Positions 25,834-36,928 of a DNA stretch of 64,000 bases are shown here, piece by piece (positions within the stretch are counted from its first letter, which is position 1; each line of letters starts with the position of its first letter). A program made the translations under genes and the position numbers. The notes beneath the pieces are model-generated. The model saw nothing but the letters and a program-made list of their open reading frames with translations, did no database searches and had not been told where the DNA came from. The stretch spans positions 62,001-126,000 of the forward strand of contig JAKAGT010000006.1 of the NCBI GenBank assembly GCA_021825585.1, in the 5' to 3' direction. Source of the DNA: Bacteroidota bacterium. GTDB taxonomy: Bacteria > Bacteroidota > Ignavibacteria > Kryptoniales > JAKASW01.

Positions 25834-26259
25834 ATGGCTAAAAAGGTCGTAGGTTTTGTCAAGTTACAGATACCCGCCGGGCAAGCTACTCCGGCCCCCC
25901 CGGTTGGGCCTGCCTTAGGGCAGAAGGGCGTTAACATCATGGAGTTCTGCAAGCAGTTCAACGCCCGCACGCAGGATAAGCAAGGACTTATCATTCCGGT
26001 GGTCATAACCGTGTATTCGGACAAGTCCTTCACGTTCATAACCAAGACACCCCCGGCCTCGGTGCTTCTTGTCAAGGAGGCGAAGATTGAGAAGGGGTCG
26101 GGAGAACCGAATCGCAATAAAGTAGCCAAAGTGACGCGCGATCAGGTCAGGAAGATTGCCGAATTGAAGATGCCGGATCTCAACACGACCGATGTCGAGG
26201 CTGCTGTCAGCATGGTGGCCGGCACTGCGCGAAGCATGGGAATTCTGGTCGAAGGTTAA
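25834..26259 (+). CDS. rplK: 50S ribosomal protein L11
   Basis: 141 residues, normal length. The N-terminal domain contains [23 protein letters not shown] with the conserved proline-rich joint; the C-terminal domain binds the GTPase-centre region of 23S rRNA. It pairs with rplA as the usual L11 operon. Confidence 0.98.
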   Translation: MAKKVVGFVKLQIPAGQATPAPPVGPALGQKGVNIMEFCKQFNARTQDKQGLIIPVVITVYSDKSFTFITKTPPASVLLVKEAKIEKGSGEPNRNKVAKVTRDQVRKIAELKMPDLNTTDVEAAVSMVAGTARSMGILVEG

Positions 26260-26280
26260 TAAGAAGAAGAGTCTACTAAA

Positions 26281-26982
26281 ATGAAACGAAGCAAACGATT
26301 TACAGAGGCAGATAAGCAGATTGACCGGTCTAAGGAGCTTACCATCGAAGAAGCTATAGAGAAGGTCAAGGCGACTGCAAAAGCGAAATTTGATGAAACG
26401 GTCGATATAGCCGTACGTCTGGGTGTCGACCCGCGGCATGCGGATCAGGCAATCCGTGGAACGGTTTCCCTTCCGAACGGGATTGGAAAGTCTGTCCGTG
26501 TTCTGGTCCTGACGAAGCAGGCACAGAAGCAGGAAGAGGCCAAGGAAAGCGGGGCTGACCATGTCGGTTTCGATGATTACATCAAGAAGCTCCAGGATGG
26601 CTGGTCTGATATAGATGTGATCGTTGCCACGCCGGATGTCATGGCAGATGTCGGGAGACTCGGAAAGGTCCTTGGTCCGAAGGGTCTGATGCCTAATCCG
26701 AAAAGCGGAACCGTGACCGCTGACGTCGCCAAAGCCGTAAAGGAAATAAAGGCAGGAAAGATAGAGTTCAGAGTCGACAAAGCAGGAAATCTTCATTCTA
26801 TAGTCGGCAAGGCTTCCTTTGACAAGGAGAAGCTGGTTGAGAATGTCACTGCCTTTCTCGGCGCAATAAACCGCCTGAAGCCTTCATCGTCCAAAGGCCA
26901 GTATATAAGGAATGTCTCCATTTCGTCGACGATGGGGCCGGCAGTCAAAATCGACAAATCGCTTGCTTCGGGAATACACTGA
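26281..26982 (+). CDS. rplA: 50S ribosomal protein L1
   Basis: 233 residues. Motifs include [20 protein letters not shown] near residue 42, the conserved [14 protein letters not shown], and a terminal [13 protein letters not shown]1 forms the mobile stalk at the E site and in many bacteria represses its own operon by binding mRNA. It is followed by a structured leader before rplJ. Confidence 0.98.
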   Translation: MKRSKRFTEADKQIDRSKELTIEEAIEKVKATAKAKFDETVDIAVRLGVDPRHADQAIRGTVSLPNGIGKSVRVLVLTKQAQKQEEAKESGADHVGFDDYIKKLQDGWSDIDVIVATPDVMADVGRLGKVLGPKGLMPNPKSGTVTADVAKAVKEIKAGKIEFRVDKAGNLHSIVGKASFDKEKLVENVTAFLGAINRLKPSSSKGQYIRNVSISSTMGPAVKIDKSLASGIH

Positions 26983-26993
26983 GTTTACGCACT

Positions 26994-27061
26994 TGCGCCG
27001 CGAGGCGCATCAGCCACAGGCTGAGAATGCTTCTAAGCTCCCCCGAAGGCTCTACTTCGGG
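26994..27061 (+). promoter_or_regulatory. Structured rplJ leader (L10-leader-like), three hairpins
   Basis: Three adjacent hairpins fill the gap between rplA and rplJ: TGCGCC-GCGA-GGCGCA (26994-27009, GNRA tetraloop), TCAGCC-ACA-GGCTGA (27010-27024), and CCCGAAG-GCTCTA-CTTCGGG (27042-27061). In many bacteria the L10-(L12) complex binds the rplJ leader and represses translation. Position and structure fit; the L10 kink-turn has not been verified. Confidence 0.6.
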
Positions 27062-27092
27062 AATCGAATAAGTTCAAATACCTGAGGAAAAG

Positions 27093-27623
27093 ATGAAAAG
27101 GAATGAAAAGGAACAGGCTGTCGCAGAAGTCGCGGAGCTGATGTCTAATTCAACAAGCCTTTTCTTCACGGACTTTGTGGGAATGACGGTTGCGGAGAGC
27201 AACGAGCTGCGCCGCGAATTCCAGAAGAATGGTGTGAAGTACCGGGTCGTCAAGAACACTTTGATAAAGAAGGCGATGCAAACGCTCTCGTCCGATGATA
27301 AGAGCTACAAGTATCTGGTCGGACAGACGGGGATCGCCTTCGGAGTTGAGGATCCGATTGCACCGGCAAAAGTCTTGAAGAAATTTTTCGATAAGATTCA
27401 GAAACCTTCGACAAAGGCGTTTGTAGTCGACAAACAAGTGTTCGAAGGGAAAAGGCTGAATGAATTTGCATTGATGCCCTCAAAGCCTGAGATGATCGCT
27501 TCGATTCTGGGAAGTCTGCAATCGCCGATTTCCGGAATTGCTGGATCGGTCTCGGCCGTGATGCGGGATCTTGTTTCGGTGCTTGACGCCGTGGAGAAGA
27601 AACTCCCGGCACAGGCTTCGTAG
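27093..27623 (+). CDS. rplJ: 50S ribosomal protein L10
   Basis: 176 residues. The RNA-binding N-domain contains FTDFVGMTVAESNELRREF and YRVVKNTLIKKAM; the C-terminal helix holds L7/L12 dimers. AGGAAAAG precedes the ATG. rplL follows after 33 bases. Confidence 0.97.
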   Translation: MKRNEKEQAVAEVAELMSNSTSLFFTDFVGMTVAESNELRREFQKNGVKYRVVKNTLIKKAMQTLSSDDKSYKYLVGQTGIAFGVEDPIAPAKVLKKFFDKIQKPSTKAFVVDKQVFEGKRLNEFALMPSKPEMIASILGSLQSPISGIAGSVSAVMRDLVSVLDAVEKKLPAQAS

Positions 27624-27656
27624 ATTTCAAAAGAATTTCAAAAGGAGAAACATAAA

Positions 27657-28043
27657 ATGTCGGAAGTAGTCCAAGAATTAGTAGAAAAGATAAGTAAGCT
27701 TACTCTCTTAGAAGCATCTGAGCTGAAGAAAGCTCTCGAAGATAAGTTCGGCGTGACGGCAGCGGCCCCCGTTGTCGTGGCCGGAGCGGCCGCCGGTGCA
27801 GCGGCTGGCGCAGCGGCAGCAGCCGAAGAGAAGACCGAATTTGACGTCCACCTGACCGGAGTCGGTGCGCAGAAGATCAACGTCATTAAGGTAGTCCGGG
27901 CTGCCACGGGTCTGGGTCTCAAAGAAGCCAAGGACCTCGTTGACGGAGCTCCCAAAGTCGTAAAGGAAGCGATGTCAAAACCAGACGCCGAGAAACTGAA
28001 AAAGGAACTGGAAGAAGCTGGCGCAACAGTCGAGTTGAAGTAA
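27657..28043 (+). CDS. rplL: 50S ribosomal protein L7/L12
   Basis: 128 residues. The dimerising N-domain is followed by an alanine-rich hinge (residues about 38-58) and the C-domain with [10 protein letters not shown] and [16 protein letters not shown], which recruits translation GTPases. An AAAGGAG lies upstream of the ATG. Expected four or six copies per ribosome. Confidence 0.98.
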   Translation: MSEVVQELVEKISKLTLLEASELKKALEDKFGVTAAAPVVVAGAAAGAAAGAAAAAEEKTEFDVHLTGVGAQKINVIKVVRAATGLGLKEAKDLVDGAPKVVKEAMSKPDAEKLKKELEEAGATVELK

Positions 28044-28098
28044 CTGAACTTTTGCAGGCTTTTGATCGTTTCACTATTAGTGAAAAGGGCTATGTTGG

Positions 28099-28121
28099 TA
28101 ATCCGCTCCGGGAGCGGATTA
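28099..28121 (+). promoter_or_regulatory. Perfect inverted repeat between rplL and rpoB (attenuator or processing hairpin)
   Basis: TAATCCGCTCC (28099-28109), a single G, then the exact complement GGAGCGGATTA (28111-28121). The folded stem has nine or more pairs. It is not followed by a T run. In Escherichia coli this intergenic region holds a partial attenuator and an RNase III site that lower rpoBC relative to rplJL; a similar role is inferred. Confidence 0.6.
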
Positions 28122-28226
28122 CCCGTCTTTATACGGTTCTCGCCGCGTCACAAGGTAGCTTCGGTCGCGGCTTACAGGTGTGTCTGTGATCAATTCTCTC
28201 TCGGAAAAAATATCTACTAAAGGAGT

Positions 28227-31200
28227 ATGACTACGTTGAAGAATGTCAATTCTAACGGGCAGGACGCGGTGCGTATAAGCTTTGCCAAGATTCCTCAAAG
28301 GGTTGATTATCCGGATTTGCTTGATGTGCAGATCCAGTCTTTCAAGAAGTTCCTCCAAGAGGATGCCCCGGTAAAGAAAAGAAAGTCGACGGGATTGCAG
28401 GGCGTGTTCCAGATGAATTTTCCCATCTACGACAACAAAGAACATTTTGCCCTCGATTTTGTCGAATACAGCATCGAGAAACCGCGCTACGGAGTAGACG
28501 AGTGCATTGAAAAGGGACTGACCTACTCAGTGACCCTCAAGGCCAAACTGCGTTTGGCGAGCAAGGATTCCGATCCGGGTAAGGAAGGATTCATGGAGGC
28601 GAAGGAGCAGGAGGTATACCTCGGCTCGATTCCTTACATGACCGACCGCGCGACATTTATCATTAACGGCGCCGAGCGTGTTGTGGTCAGCCAGCTTCAC
28701 CGCTCCCCAGGGGTCTTCTTCGTCGAGACGGAACATCCTAACGGAGCCAGGATTTGGAGCTCGCGTGTCATCCCGATGCGGGGTGCGTGGCTTGAATTTA
28801 CGACGGACATAAACAACGTCCTCTGGGTCTATATCGACCGTAAGAAGAAGTTCTATGCGACGACACTCCTCCGCGCTCTCGGTTACGAGAAGGATGAAGA
28901 CATACTCCAGCTCTTCAGCCAGGTTGAGGAAGTAAGCCTGGCAAAGACTGATCCGAATACCCTCCTCGGCAGAAGAGTCGTCAGCGACGTCGTCGATACC
29001 AAGACCGGCGAAATCATAATTGATACTGACGGTGCGTCCCTCGAGGAACTGAAAATCACTGAAGAACACCTTGAACTTCTTCAGAAGGCGAATGTAAAGA
29101 AAATCCGCCTGTTGAAAGCGACCAGGAAAGGTGACGACCCGATCCTGTTCAACACGATACGTCAGGATTCGACGAGTTCCAGCGAAGGCGCCCTGAAGAA
29201 GATTTACGAGGAGCTCCGTTCCGTCGAAGCACAGGACACCGAAACCGCACGCGGATTACTGGAGAAGATGTTCTTCAGCGAAAAGCGTTACGATCTCGGC
29301 AACGTGGGACGTTACAGGATGAACGCGAAACTGACTCTGGATATCCCGACTACAACGACCGTTCTCACGAAGGAGGACATCGTCGCCATCATCGATTACA
29401 TGCTGAAGCTTCGCCGCGACGAGGGACAGATCGACGATATCGATCATCTCGGAAACAGGCGCGTGAAGACCGTCGGCGAGCAGCTTGAGTCACAGTTCAA
29501 CCTTGCTCTCACCAGAATGGTCCGCAACGTGAAGGAGCGAATGAACATCCATGACGAGGAAAATTTCACTCCCCAGGGTTTGGTGAACGCACGCGTGATC
29601 ACGACGGTGTTGAATTCGTTCTTCGGCACGAGCCAGTTGTCGCAGTTCATGGATCAGACGAATCCGCTGGCGGAAATGACGCATAAGCGCAGGATGAGCG
29701 CCCTCGGACCTGGCGGTTTGACGAGAGAGCGCGCGGGATTTGAGGTCCGTGACGTGCATTACACGCACTACGGCCGCCTTTGCCCTATTGAAACACCGGA
29801 AGGTCCGAACATCGGATTGATTTCTTCGCTCGCCGTACATGGAAGAGTCAACGACTTCGGATTCATTGAGACACCGTACTTCAAGGTTGTCAATGGGATT
29901 GCAAGCGAAGAGATAGTGTTCCTTAGCGCGGCTCAGGAAGATGAGTATAAGATAGCGCAGGCGAATACTCCGGTCGATGAAAAGGGGAAAATTACGACGG
30001 ATCGTGTCCGCGCGAGATTCCACGGTGATTTCATTCTGGAGAAACCTTCCGAGATTCAGTTCATGGATGTCGCGACGAACCAGATCGTCAGTCCGGCCGC
30101 GGCGTTGATACCCTTCCTGGAGCACGACGACGCCAACCGCGCGTTGATGGGTGCAAACATGCAACGGCAGGCGGTTCCGCTTATTAACAGCGAGTCGCCT
30201 GTTGTCGGGACTGGACTTGAGAAAAAAGTCGCTGCCGACTCCAGGACGCTGGTCATTGCAGAGCACGAAGGAGTGGTGCAGTATGTCGACGGCAGCAGGA
30301 TCATCGTGAAATACGACATAAACGAAAAGTCGGATGAGGTAATCGCAAGTTTTGAGGACCTGCGAACAGCCGAGTACAGACTCCGCAAGTTCTTCAGAAC
30401 AAACCAGGATACCACAGTCAACCAGAAGCCGCTCGTCAAGGTCGGCCAGCGATTCAAGAAGGGCGAAGTCCTTGCGGACGGATGCTCCACTCAAGATGGC
30501 GAGCTCGCGCTCGGCAGAAATATCATGGTTGCATTCATGCCCTGGCACGGATACAATTTCGAAGATGCAGTTATCGTCAGCGAGGATCTCGTCGCAAACG
30601 ATGCCTTCACGTCGCTTCACATTCAATCCCTCGAAACGAGTGTAAGGGATACCAAGCGCGGAGAAGAAGAACTGACCCGGGACATCCCTAACGTGTCCGA
30701 AGAGATGACGAAGGATCTTGACGACAACGGAATCATCAGGGTCGGCGCCGAGATCATGGAGAATGACATACTCGTCGGGAAGATTACCCCGAAGGGAGAG
30801 ACGGATGTAACTCCGGAGGAGAAACTCCTGCGTGCAATATTCGGAGACAAGGCGGGCGACGTCAAGGATGCCTCCCTCAAGGCGCCTCCCGGAATGCGCG
30901 GAGTAGTAATCGACACCAAGCTCTTCTCAAGGAAGAAGAAAGACGCAGAGTCGAAAAAGGAAGAGAAGAAGAGGCTGGAGGAAATTGAAAAGTGGCTGAA
31001 GACGGCCAAGGCGGAAGTGCAGGACAAGCTGATCGATAAGCTTGGGACAGTGCTCGACGACGAAGTGTCGACCGGTATCCGCGCAAAAGACGGCTCGGTC
31101 GCAATTAGAAGCGGTACGGCCTTGAAGAAGGAGACGTTTCTGAAGTTCGACGATCTCGACAAGCTCGATTTCACCGAACCCTGGGTCGAGAGTGCGCGGA

Positions 31201-32078
31201 AGAACAAGTTGATCGAACAGATCTACAGGAACTATCATGTGAGGATCCTGGATCTTGAGGAAGAAGCGCGCCGCGAGAGAAATAAAGCGATCACCGGCGA
31301 CGAACTCCCCCCCGGAATTGTCCAACTCGCGAAAGTGTATGTGGCTTCCAAGCGCAAACTTCAGGTCGGCGACAAGATGGCCGGGCGGCACGGGAATAAG
31401 GGTGTCGTTTCCATTGTGGTTCCCAGAGAGGATATGCCGTTCCTGCCTGACGGTACGCCGGTCGAGATGGTGTTGAATCCGCTTGGCGTGCCCTCTCGTA
31501 TGAACATCGGACAGCTCTATGAGACCGCTCTCGGTTGGGCCGCGAAAAGGCTCGGTGTCAAATACGCCTCTCCAATCTTCGATGGAGCCACATGGGAGGA
31601 AGTACAGGGCGAACTGCGTAAAGCCGGACTCAGCGAGAGCTCGAAGACGGTTCTCTTTGACGGGAAGAGCGGAGAGAAGTTCACCAACGAAGTGACTGTC
31701 GGATGTATGTATATGATGAAGCTCGACCACCTGGTCGAGGATAAGATCCACGCGCGTTCCACCGGGCAGTATTCTCTGATTACACAGCAGCCTCTCGGAG
31801 GAAAAGCGCAGTTCGGCGGACAGAGATTCGGAGAAATGGAAGTGTGGGCGCTTGAAGCTTATGGTGCCTCTCATATATTGCAGGAAATGCTCACGGTGAA
31901 GAGCGATGATGTTCCCGGCCGTTCCAAGCTGTTCGAATCTCTCGTGAAAGGCGAAAACACGCCCGAGCCCGGAATTCCGGAAGCATTCAGCGTTCTTGTG
32001 CGCGAGCTACAGGGACTAGGACTAGAAGTGAAGGTTATGCACGATGGTGAATTTGCACGCAGCGAAGAAGTGAAGTGA
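28227..32078 (+). CDS. rpoB: RNA polymerase beta subunit
   Basis: 1283 residues. Landmarks are the fork/rifampicin region (SQLSQFMDQTNPLAEMTHKRRMSALGPGG, seen in part as FMDQTNPLAEMTHKRR), RPIETPEG as CPIETPEGPNIG, and GDKMAGRHGNKG near the C-terminus. A lysine-rich coiled insertion (SRKKKDAESKKEEKK) precedes the catalytic C-part, as in the lineage-specific beta insertion. An AGGAG lies only one base before this ATG, so the TTG at 28236 may be the true start. Confidence 0.97.
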   Translation: MTTLKNVNSNGQDAVRISFAKIPQRVDYPDLLDVQIQSFKKFLQEDAPVKKRKSTGLQGVFQMNFPIYDNKEHFALDFVEYSIEKPRYGVDECIEKGLTYSVTLKAKLRLASKDSDPGKEGFMEAKEQEVYLGSIPYMTDRATFIINGAERVVVSQLHRSPGVFFVETEHPNGARIWSSRVIPMRGAWLEFTTDINNVLWVYIDRKKKFYATTLLRALGYEKDEDILQLFSQVEEVSLAKTDPNTLLGRRVVSDVVDTKTGEIIIDTDGASLEELKITEEHLELLQKANVKKIRLLKATRKGDDPILFNTIRQDSTSSSEGALKKIYEELRSVEAQDTETARGLLEKMFFSEKRYDLGNVGRYRMNAKLTLDIPTTTTVLTKEDIVAIIDYMLKLRRDEGQIDDIDHLGNRRVKTVGEQLESQFNLALTRMVRNVKERMNIHDEENFTPQGLVNARVITTVLNSFFGTSQLSQFMDQTNPLAEMTHKRRMSALGPGGLTRERAGFEVRDVHYTHYGRLCPIETPEGPNIGLISSLAVHGRVNDFGFIETPYFKVVNGIASEEIVFLSAAQEDEYKIAQANTPVDEKGKITTDRVRARFHGDFILEKPSEIQFMDVATNQIVSPAAALIPFLEHDDANRALMGANMQRQAVPLINSESPVVGTGLEKKVAADSRTLVIAEHEGVVQYVDGSRIIVKYDINEKSDEVIASFEDLRTAEYRLRKFFRTNQDTTVNQKPLVKVGQRFKKGEVLADGCSTQDGELALGRNIMVAFMPWHGYNFEDAVIVSEDLVANDAFTSLHIQSLETSVRDTKRGEEELTRDIPNVSEEMTKDLDDNGIIRVGAEIMENDILVGKITPKGETDVTPEEKLLRAIFGDKAGDVKDASLKAPPGMRGVVIDTKLFSRKKKDAESKKEEKKRLEEIEKWLKTAKAEVQDKLIDKLGTVLDDEVSTGIRAKDGSVAIRSGTALKKETFLKFDDLDKLDFTEPWVESARKNKLIEQIYRNYHVRILDLEEEARRERNKAITGDELPPGIVQLAKVYVASKRKLQVGDKMAGRHGNKGVVSIVVPREDMPFLPDGTPVEMVLNPLGVPSRMNIGQLYETALGWAAKRLGVKYASPIFDGATWEEVQGELRKAGLSESSKTVLFDGKSGEKFTNEVTVGCMYMMKLDHLVEDKIHARSTGQYSLITQQPLGGKAQFGGQRFGEMEVWALEAYGASHILQEMLTVKSDDVPGRSKLFESLVKGENTPEPGIPEAFSVLVRELQGLGLEVKVMHDGEFARSEEVK

Positions 32079-32122
32079 AGAATATGCGATGGACGCTGCA
32101 ACAAAAATTGGAGGTTTTCTAA

Positions 32123-35100
32123 ATGCCTAACGTAGAATTTCGCCGCGAATTACAGCAAACGCGCAGGGTTGTTACCGCGATTCGTGTCAGCCTTGCCTCT
32201 CCCGATTCGATTATTGATCGATCGCACGGTGAAGTCACAAAACCGGAGACAATAAACTATCGCTCATATCGTCCTGAGAAGGACGGGCTTTTCTGTGAGA
32301 AGATATTCGGACCGGTGCGGGATTGGGAGTGTCACTGCGGCAAGTATAAGAAGATCAGGTACAAGGGAATCGTATGCGATAGATGCGGAGTGGAAGTCAC
32401 CCAGAAGAGTGTTCGCCGCGAACGGATGGGACACATCACTCTCGCCACTCCCGTCGTCCATATATGGTATCTGCGTTCTCTTCCAAGCAAGATCGGCAAT
32501 CTTCTCGGCATGTCGACCAAAGAGCTCGAAAAAATAGTATACTACGAGGCTTACGTTGTCGTTCAGGCCGGAGCTGCCACGGAATTGAAAGAGAAGCAGC
32601 TGTTGACGGAGGAAGCGTATTATGAGCTTCAGGAGAAATTTCCGCACAACAGCGAACTCGACGACTCAGACGGCAGAAAAATCATCGTTAAGATCGGCGG
32701 CGAGGCAGTCAAGGAAATGTTGAAGCGCGTCGATGTGGATATGTTGAGCGAAACGCTCAGAGTTTCAGCACGCACTGAAAAATCAGAACAGAAGAGAATA
32801 GATGTTTTGAAAAGGCTTAAGGTCGCCGAGGCGTTCCGTAACAGAGAGGGCGACGAGTTCATCAACAAACCGGAATGGATGGTGCTGGAAGTTATTCCGG
32901 TTATTCCGCCTGAACTTCGTCCACTCGTCCCGCTCGAAGGCGGGAGATTCGCGACAAGCGATCTTAACGATTTGTACCGCAGGGTGATTATCCGGAACAA
33001 CCGTCTCAAGAGACTGATCGACATCAAAGCTCCCGAAGTCATCTTGAGGAATGAGAAGCGCATGTTGCAGGAAGCAGTGGATGCGCTGCTGGACAATAGC
33101 CGTCGGATCAGCGCCGTCAATTCAGACAGCCAGCGCGCGCTCAAATCGCTGTCGGACGTTCTGAAGGGAAAACAGGGACGTTTCAGGCAGAACCTTCTCG
33201 GCAAACGTGTCGACTACAGCGGAAGGTCAGTCATTGTCGTAGGCCCGGAGCTGAAACTTCATCAGTGCGGTCTGCCGAAGGATATGGCGGTCGAGCTTTT
33301 CAAACCGATGATTATCAGGAAGCTTCTCGAGCGCGGTGAAGCAAAGACTGCAAAGACGGCCAGAAGGCTTGTCGATAGGAAGGTCAAGGAAGTTTGGGAA
33401 GTCCTCCCCTCAATTGTTGATGGACACCCGGTAATGTTGAACCGTGCACCGACACTTCACAGACTCGGTATCCAGGCGTTCCAGCCTGTGCTGGTGGATT
33501 CCAAGGCGATAAAGCTTCATCCGCTCGTTTGCACGGCATTCAATGCGGACTTTGACGGCGACCAGATGGCCGTTCACGTCCCGCTTTCATACGAAGCCCA
33601 GATCGAAGCCCGAATCCTGATGCTATCGAGCCACAACCTGTTGTCTCCCGCACACGGGAAGCCGATAGTCCATCCGACGCAGGATATGGTTCTCGGCCTC
33701 TATTACCTGACCAAGATCAGGAAGGCGGCCCAGGAGGCTACGAAACATTACTCATCCGTCGACGAGATCCGCATGGCGATCGAGATGAAGAAGATGAGCT
33801 ATCATGACCCGATCAAATTCAAATTCAACGGCGAGTTTATCGACACCACTCCGGGACGTGCCCTATTCAACGAGATAGTCCCGGTAGAGCTCGGTTTCAT
33901 CAACGAAGTTCTGACGAAGAGCAAAATCATTTCGATCATCGCCGAGTCTTACAAGAAGGCCGGTCCGCTGAAGACCGCTAATTTTCTCGATGACCTGAAG
34001 GAGCTGGGTTTTGAATCGGCGACTGCCGCCGGCCTTTCGATTAACGTCAACGACGTCATAATTCCGGACGTCAAGCGGAAATTCATCGATATTTCAGACC
34101 GGGAAGTCAAGGAGATAGAGGCGAGTTACGAAGGAGGCTTCATAACCGCCGGCGAAAGATATAACAAGATCATAGACGTCTGGCAGCGCGCGACCAACCT
34201 TGTCAGCGATGCCGCGTACAAAACGCTTTCCGCCTCAAAAGAGGGATTTAATTCCATCTGGATGATGCTTGACTCGGGTGCCCGAGGTTCGAAGGATCAG
34301 GTCAAGCAGCTCGCCGCAATGCGCGGTCTCATGGCGAAACCTCAGAAGTCGCTGACCGGACAGGTAGGCGATCTGATAGAGAACCCGATTATAGCAAACT
34401 TCCGTGAAGGACTCTCCATCCTGGAGTACTTCATCTCTACTCACGGCGCCAGGAAAGGACTGGCAGACACGGCCTTGAAAACAGCCGATGCCGGTTACCT
34501 GACGAGAAGACTTGTCGACGTATCCCAGGATGTGGTCATTGCGAGCGACGACTGCGGTACGATCAGAGGAATCTCGGTGAGCGCAATCAAGGACGGTGAA
34601 CGAGTGCAGGAAACGCTCGTTGAACGTATACTCGGCCGCGCCGCTCTCTACGATGTCATTGATCCGCTGAGTAACGAAGTCATCGTGAAGGCTAACGCAG
34701 AAATTACAGAAGATCTTGCGGAGAAGATCGCCAACACGGCAATCGACAGCGTGGATATCAGATCCGTGCTTACCTGCGAAGCATCGCACGGAGTCTGCGC
34801 CAAGTGTTACGGACGCAATCTAGCAACAGGAAACATGGTTGAGATCGGAGATGCGGTCGGAATCATCGCTGCACAGAGTATCGGGGAACCCGGTACGCAG
34901 CTCACGCTGCGTACGTTCCACACCGGCGGTACTGCCAGCGTGGAATCCCAGGAGTCAAACGTCATTGCGCCGATAGATGGCAGACTGAAGTTCGAGAATA
35001 TGCATCCGCTGGTCGATTACACGAACCGGACGACGGGTAAGCCGGAGAAGGTTCTTCTCGGCCGCCACGGCGTAATACAGATCCTGGACAAGGACAATCG

Positions 35101-36397
35101 TGCTATAAAGAAGATGGACGTGCCGCAGGGCGCACATCTTATGCTGGGAGAAGGCGATGCGGTCAACAAAGGCGACCTTGTTTACCAGTGGGATCCCTAC
35201 AACACCCTCATCTTGACCGAATTCAGCGGCAAGATTCGCTGGAGCGACCTGAAAAAGGATGTCACCTACCGCGAGCAAACCGATGAGCAGACCGGACAGG
35301 TCGAGAAAGTCGTGATCGAGAGCGTTGATAAGAATATGACTCCTTCGCTCGAAGTAGTCCACGGAAGCAAGTTAAGACGGACATACAACCTGCCCGTCGG
35401 CGCGCATATAGTCGTCGACGACGGCGAGGAAGTGCAGTCGGGCGAGACCCTGGCGAAGAAGCCGAAGGAGTTGTCCCGTGTTCGCGACGTGACCACCGGT
35501 CTTCCGAGGGTGCAGGAATTGTTCGAAGCTCGTGCGCCGCAGGATCCGGCGACCGTCAGCGAGATCGACGGCTATGTAAGCTTCGGCGGCCAATCGCGCG
35601 GAACAAAGGAAGTCATCGTAACCAGCGCGGACGGCAAGGACCGCAAGACTTACAAGGTCTCGCTGCGCCAGCACATCCTGGTACAGGAGAATGACTTCGT
35701 AATAGCGGGTGAACGGCTGACCGACGGTTCTGTAGACCCGCATGACATCCTGCGCATAAAAGGACCTGCAGACGTGCAGAAGTACCTGCTCGATGAAATA
35801 CAGGAAGTCTACCGCCAGCAGAACGTGAACATAAACGACAAGCACATCGAAGTGATCGTCAGACAGATGTTCCAGCGAGTGAGAGTCGTCGATTCGGGCG
35901 ACACTCCGTTTCTCGAGGGCGACATAGTTGATGTGCACAGGATGCGCGACGAGAACGCCTCGATAAGCAAGAAAATAGTTGTCACGGCGAAGGGTGACTC
36001 GAAATACAGAGTCGGCCAGCTGGTCGAGCGTGCGCTTGTTATGGCTAAGAATCGCGACATGCGGAGAGCGAAGAGAAAGGTCATCGAATTCCGGGACGCT
36101 GTCCCCGCGACATCGGAGGACGTGCTGCTCGGCATCACTTCAGCCGCACTTTCAACCGACAGCTTCATTTCCGCCGCCTCCTTCCAGGAGACGACCAAGG
36201 TGCTTACCGATGCTTCCGTCGAAGGGAGGCTCGATAAGCTCGCCGGCCTGAAGGAAAACGTGATCATAGGCCAGCTTATTCCCGCAGGCACGGGCCTGAA
36301 GAAGTTCCGCGATCTCATCCTGACCGAGGAGGAAATGGTGGAGAAGGCGGAAGAGGAAGCCGAGGAGGAAGTGCCGACCCAGAAAGTGGCTTCCTGA
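32123..36397 (+). CDS. rpoC: RNA polymerase beta' subunit
   Basis: 1424 residues. The N-terminal zinc site is C-H-C-G...C-D-R-C ([17 protein letters not shown]). The catalytic NADFDGDQM carries the three Mg-binding aspartates. The bridge helix and trigger loop region includes [14 protein letters not shown], and a second zinc site has [20 protein letters not shown] lies eight bases before the ATG. It is followed by a hairpin that probably separates the rpoBC and str units. Confidence 0.98.
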   Translation: MPNVEFRRELQQTRRVVTAIRVSLASPDSIIDRSHGEVTKPETINYRSYRPEKDGLFCEKIFGPVRDWECHCGKYKKIRYKGIVCDRCGVEVTQKSVRRERMGHITLATPVVHIWYLRSLPSKIGNLLGMSTKELEKIVYYEAYVVVQAGAATELKEKQLLTEEAYYELQEKFPHNSELDDSDGRKIIVKIGGEAVKEMLKRVDVDMLSETLRVSARTEKSEQKRIDVLKRLKVAEAFRNREGDEFINKPEWMVLEVIPVIPPELRPLVPLEGGRFATSDLNDLYRRVIIRNNRLKRLIDIKAPEVILRNEKRMLQEAVDALLDNSRRISAVNSDSQRALKSLSDVLKGKQGRFRQNLLGKRVDYSGRSVIVVGPELKLHQCGLPKDMAVELFKPMIIRKLLERGEAKTAKTARRLVDRKVKEVWEVLPSIVDGHPVMLNRAPTLHRLGIQAFQPVLVDSKAIKLHPLVCTAFNADFDGDQMAVHVPLSYEAQIEARILMLSSHNLLSPAHGKPIVHPTQDMVLGLYYLTKIRKAAQEATKHYSSVDEIRMAIEMKKMSYHDPIKFKFNGEFIDTTPGRALFNEIVPVELGFINEVLTKSKIISIIAESYKKAGPLKTANFLDDLKELGFESATAAGLSINVNDVIIPDVKRKFIDISDREVKEIEASYEGGFITAGERYNKIIDVWQRATNLVSDAAYKTLSASKEGFNSIWMMLDSGARGSKDQVKQLAAMRGLMAKPQKSLTGQVGDLIENPIIANFREGLSILEYFISTHGARKGLADTALKTADAGYLTRRLVDVSQDVVIASDDCGTIRGISVSAIKDGERVQETLVERILGRAALYDVIDPLSNEVIVKANAEITEDLAEKIANTAIDSVDIRSVLTCEASHGVCAKCYGRNLATGNMVEIGDAVGIIAAQSIGEPGTQLTLRTFHTGGTASVESQESNVIAPIDGRLKFENMHPLVDYTNRTTGKPEKVLLGRHGVIQILDKDNRAIKKMDVPQGAHLMLGEGDAVNKGDLVYQWDPYNTLILTEFSGKIRWSDLKKDVTYREQTDEQTGQVEKVVIESVDKNMTPSLEVVHGSKLRRTYNLPVGAHIVVDDGEEVQSGETLAKKPKELSRVRDVTTGLPRVQELFEARAPQDPATVSEIDGYVSFGGQSRGTKEVIVTSADGKDRKTYKVSLRQHILVQENDFVIAGERLTDGSVDPHDILRIKGPADVQKYLLDEIQEVYRQQNVNINDKHIEVIVRQMFQRVRVVDSGDTPFLEGDIVDVHRMRDENASISKKIVVTAKGDSKYRVGQLVERALVMAKNRDMRRAKRKVIEFRDAVPATSEDVLLGITSAALSTDSFISAASFQETTKVLTDASVEGRLDKLAGLKENVIIGQLIPAGTGLKKFRDLILTEEEMVEKAEEEAEEEVPTQKVAS

Positions 36398-36416
36398 AAG
36401 TAATCGGAGAGTTAGG

Positions 36417-36440
36417 TTGGGAGAAAGAAATTTCTCCCAA
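36417..36440 (+). terminator. Terminator-like hairpin after rpoC
   Basis: TTGGGAGAAA (36417-36426), loop GAAA, TTTCTCCCAA (36431-36440): a perfect 10-bp stem with a GNRA loop. There is no clear T tract downstream, so termination may be partial or factor-dependent. Confidence 0.55.
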
Positions 36441-36457
36441 CAATTAAGCCGAAATTC

Positions 36458-36486
36458 TTGATTGTTTAGCTTATGTATTTTATATT
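36458..36486 (+). promoter_or_regulatory. Promoter candidate for the str/S10 superoperon
   Basis: TTGATT (36458-36463) and TATATT (36481-36486) with a 17-base spacer. Initiation near 36493 gives a 34-base leader with TTGGAGG before rpsL. This is one of the best sigma-70-like matches in the window. Confidence 0.7.
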
Positions 36487-36526
36487 TTTATCTCTATGAT
36501 GAAGGTACGTATTTTGGAGGAACACA

Positions 36527-36907
36527 TTGCCGACAATTAACCAACTGATAAGGCAGGGGAGAGAGAAACTCCTTTACAAAGGTAAATCCCCCGCGCTTCA
36601 GGGAAACCCGCAAAAGCGAGGTGTATGCACTCGCGTCTACACCACCACACCTAAGAAGCCGAATTCGGCTCTCCGTAAAGTTGCGCGCGTCAGGCTGACA
36701 AATGGAATAGAAGTGACGGCCTACATCCCTGGGGAGGGACATAATCTTCAAGAACACTCTATCGTTTTGATAAGAGGCGGCCGTGTAAAGGATCTTCCCG
36801 GCGTGCGTTACCACATCATAAGAGGCACTCTCGATACTGCAGGCGTAACTGACAGGAAGCAGGGCAGATCGAAGTACGGTGCCAAGAAGCCCAAAGCTTC
36901 AGCATAA
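36527..36907 (+). CDS. rpsL: 30S ribosomal protein S12
   Basis: 126 residues with a TTG start supported by GGAGG six bases upstream. The decoding-site loops [11 protein letters not shown] (K43, K44) and [13 protein letters not shown] (K88, D89) are wild-type at positions where changes give streptomycin resistance in other bacteria. First gene of the str operon. Confidence 0.97.
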   Translation: MPTINQLIRQGREKLLYKGKSPALQGNPQKRGVCTRVYTTTPKKPNSALRKVARVRLTNGIEVTAYIPGEGHNLQEHSIVLIRGGRVKDLPGVRYHIIRGTLDTAGVTDRKQGRSKYGAKKPKASA

Positions 36908-36928
36908 AAATAACAAGAAGAGTTTGAG

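Noticed and set aside
29490-30626. 378-codon frame on the minus strand inside rpoB
   Set aside because: It is a shadow of the highly conserved beta-subunit sequence, without any recognisable domain.
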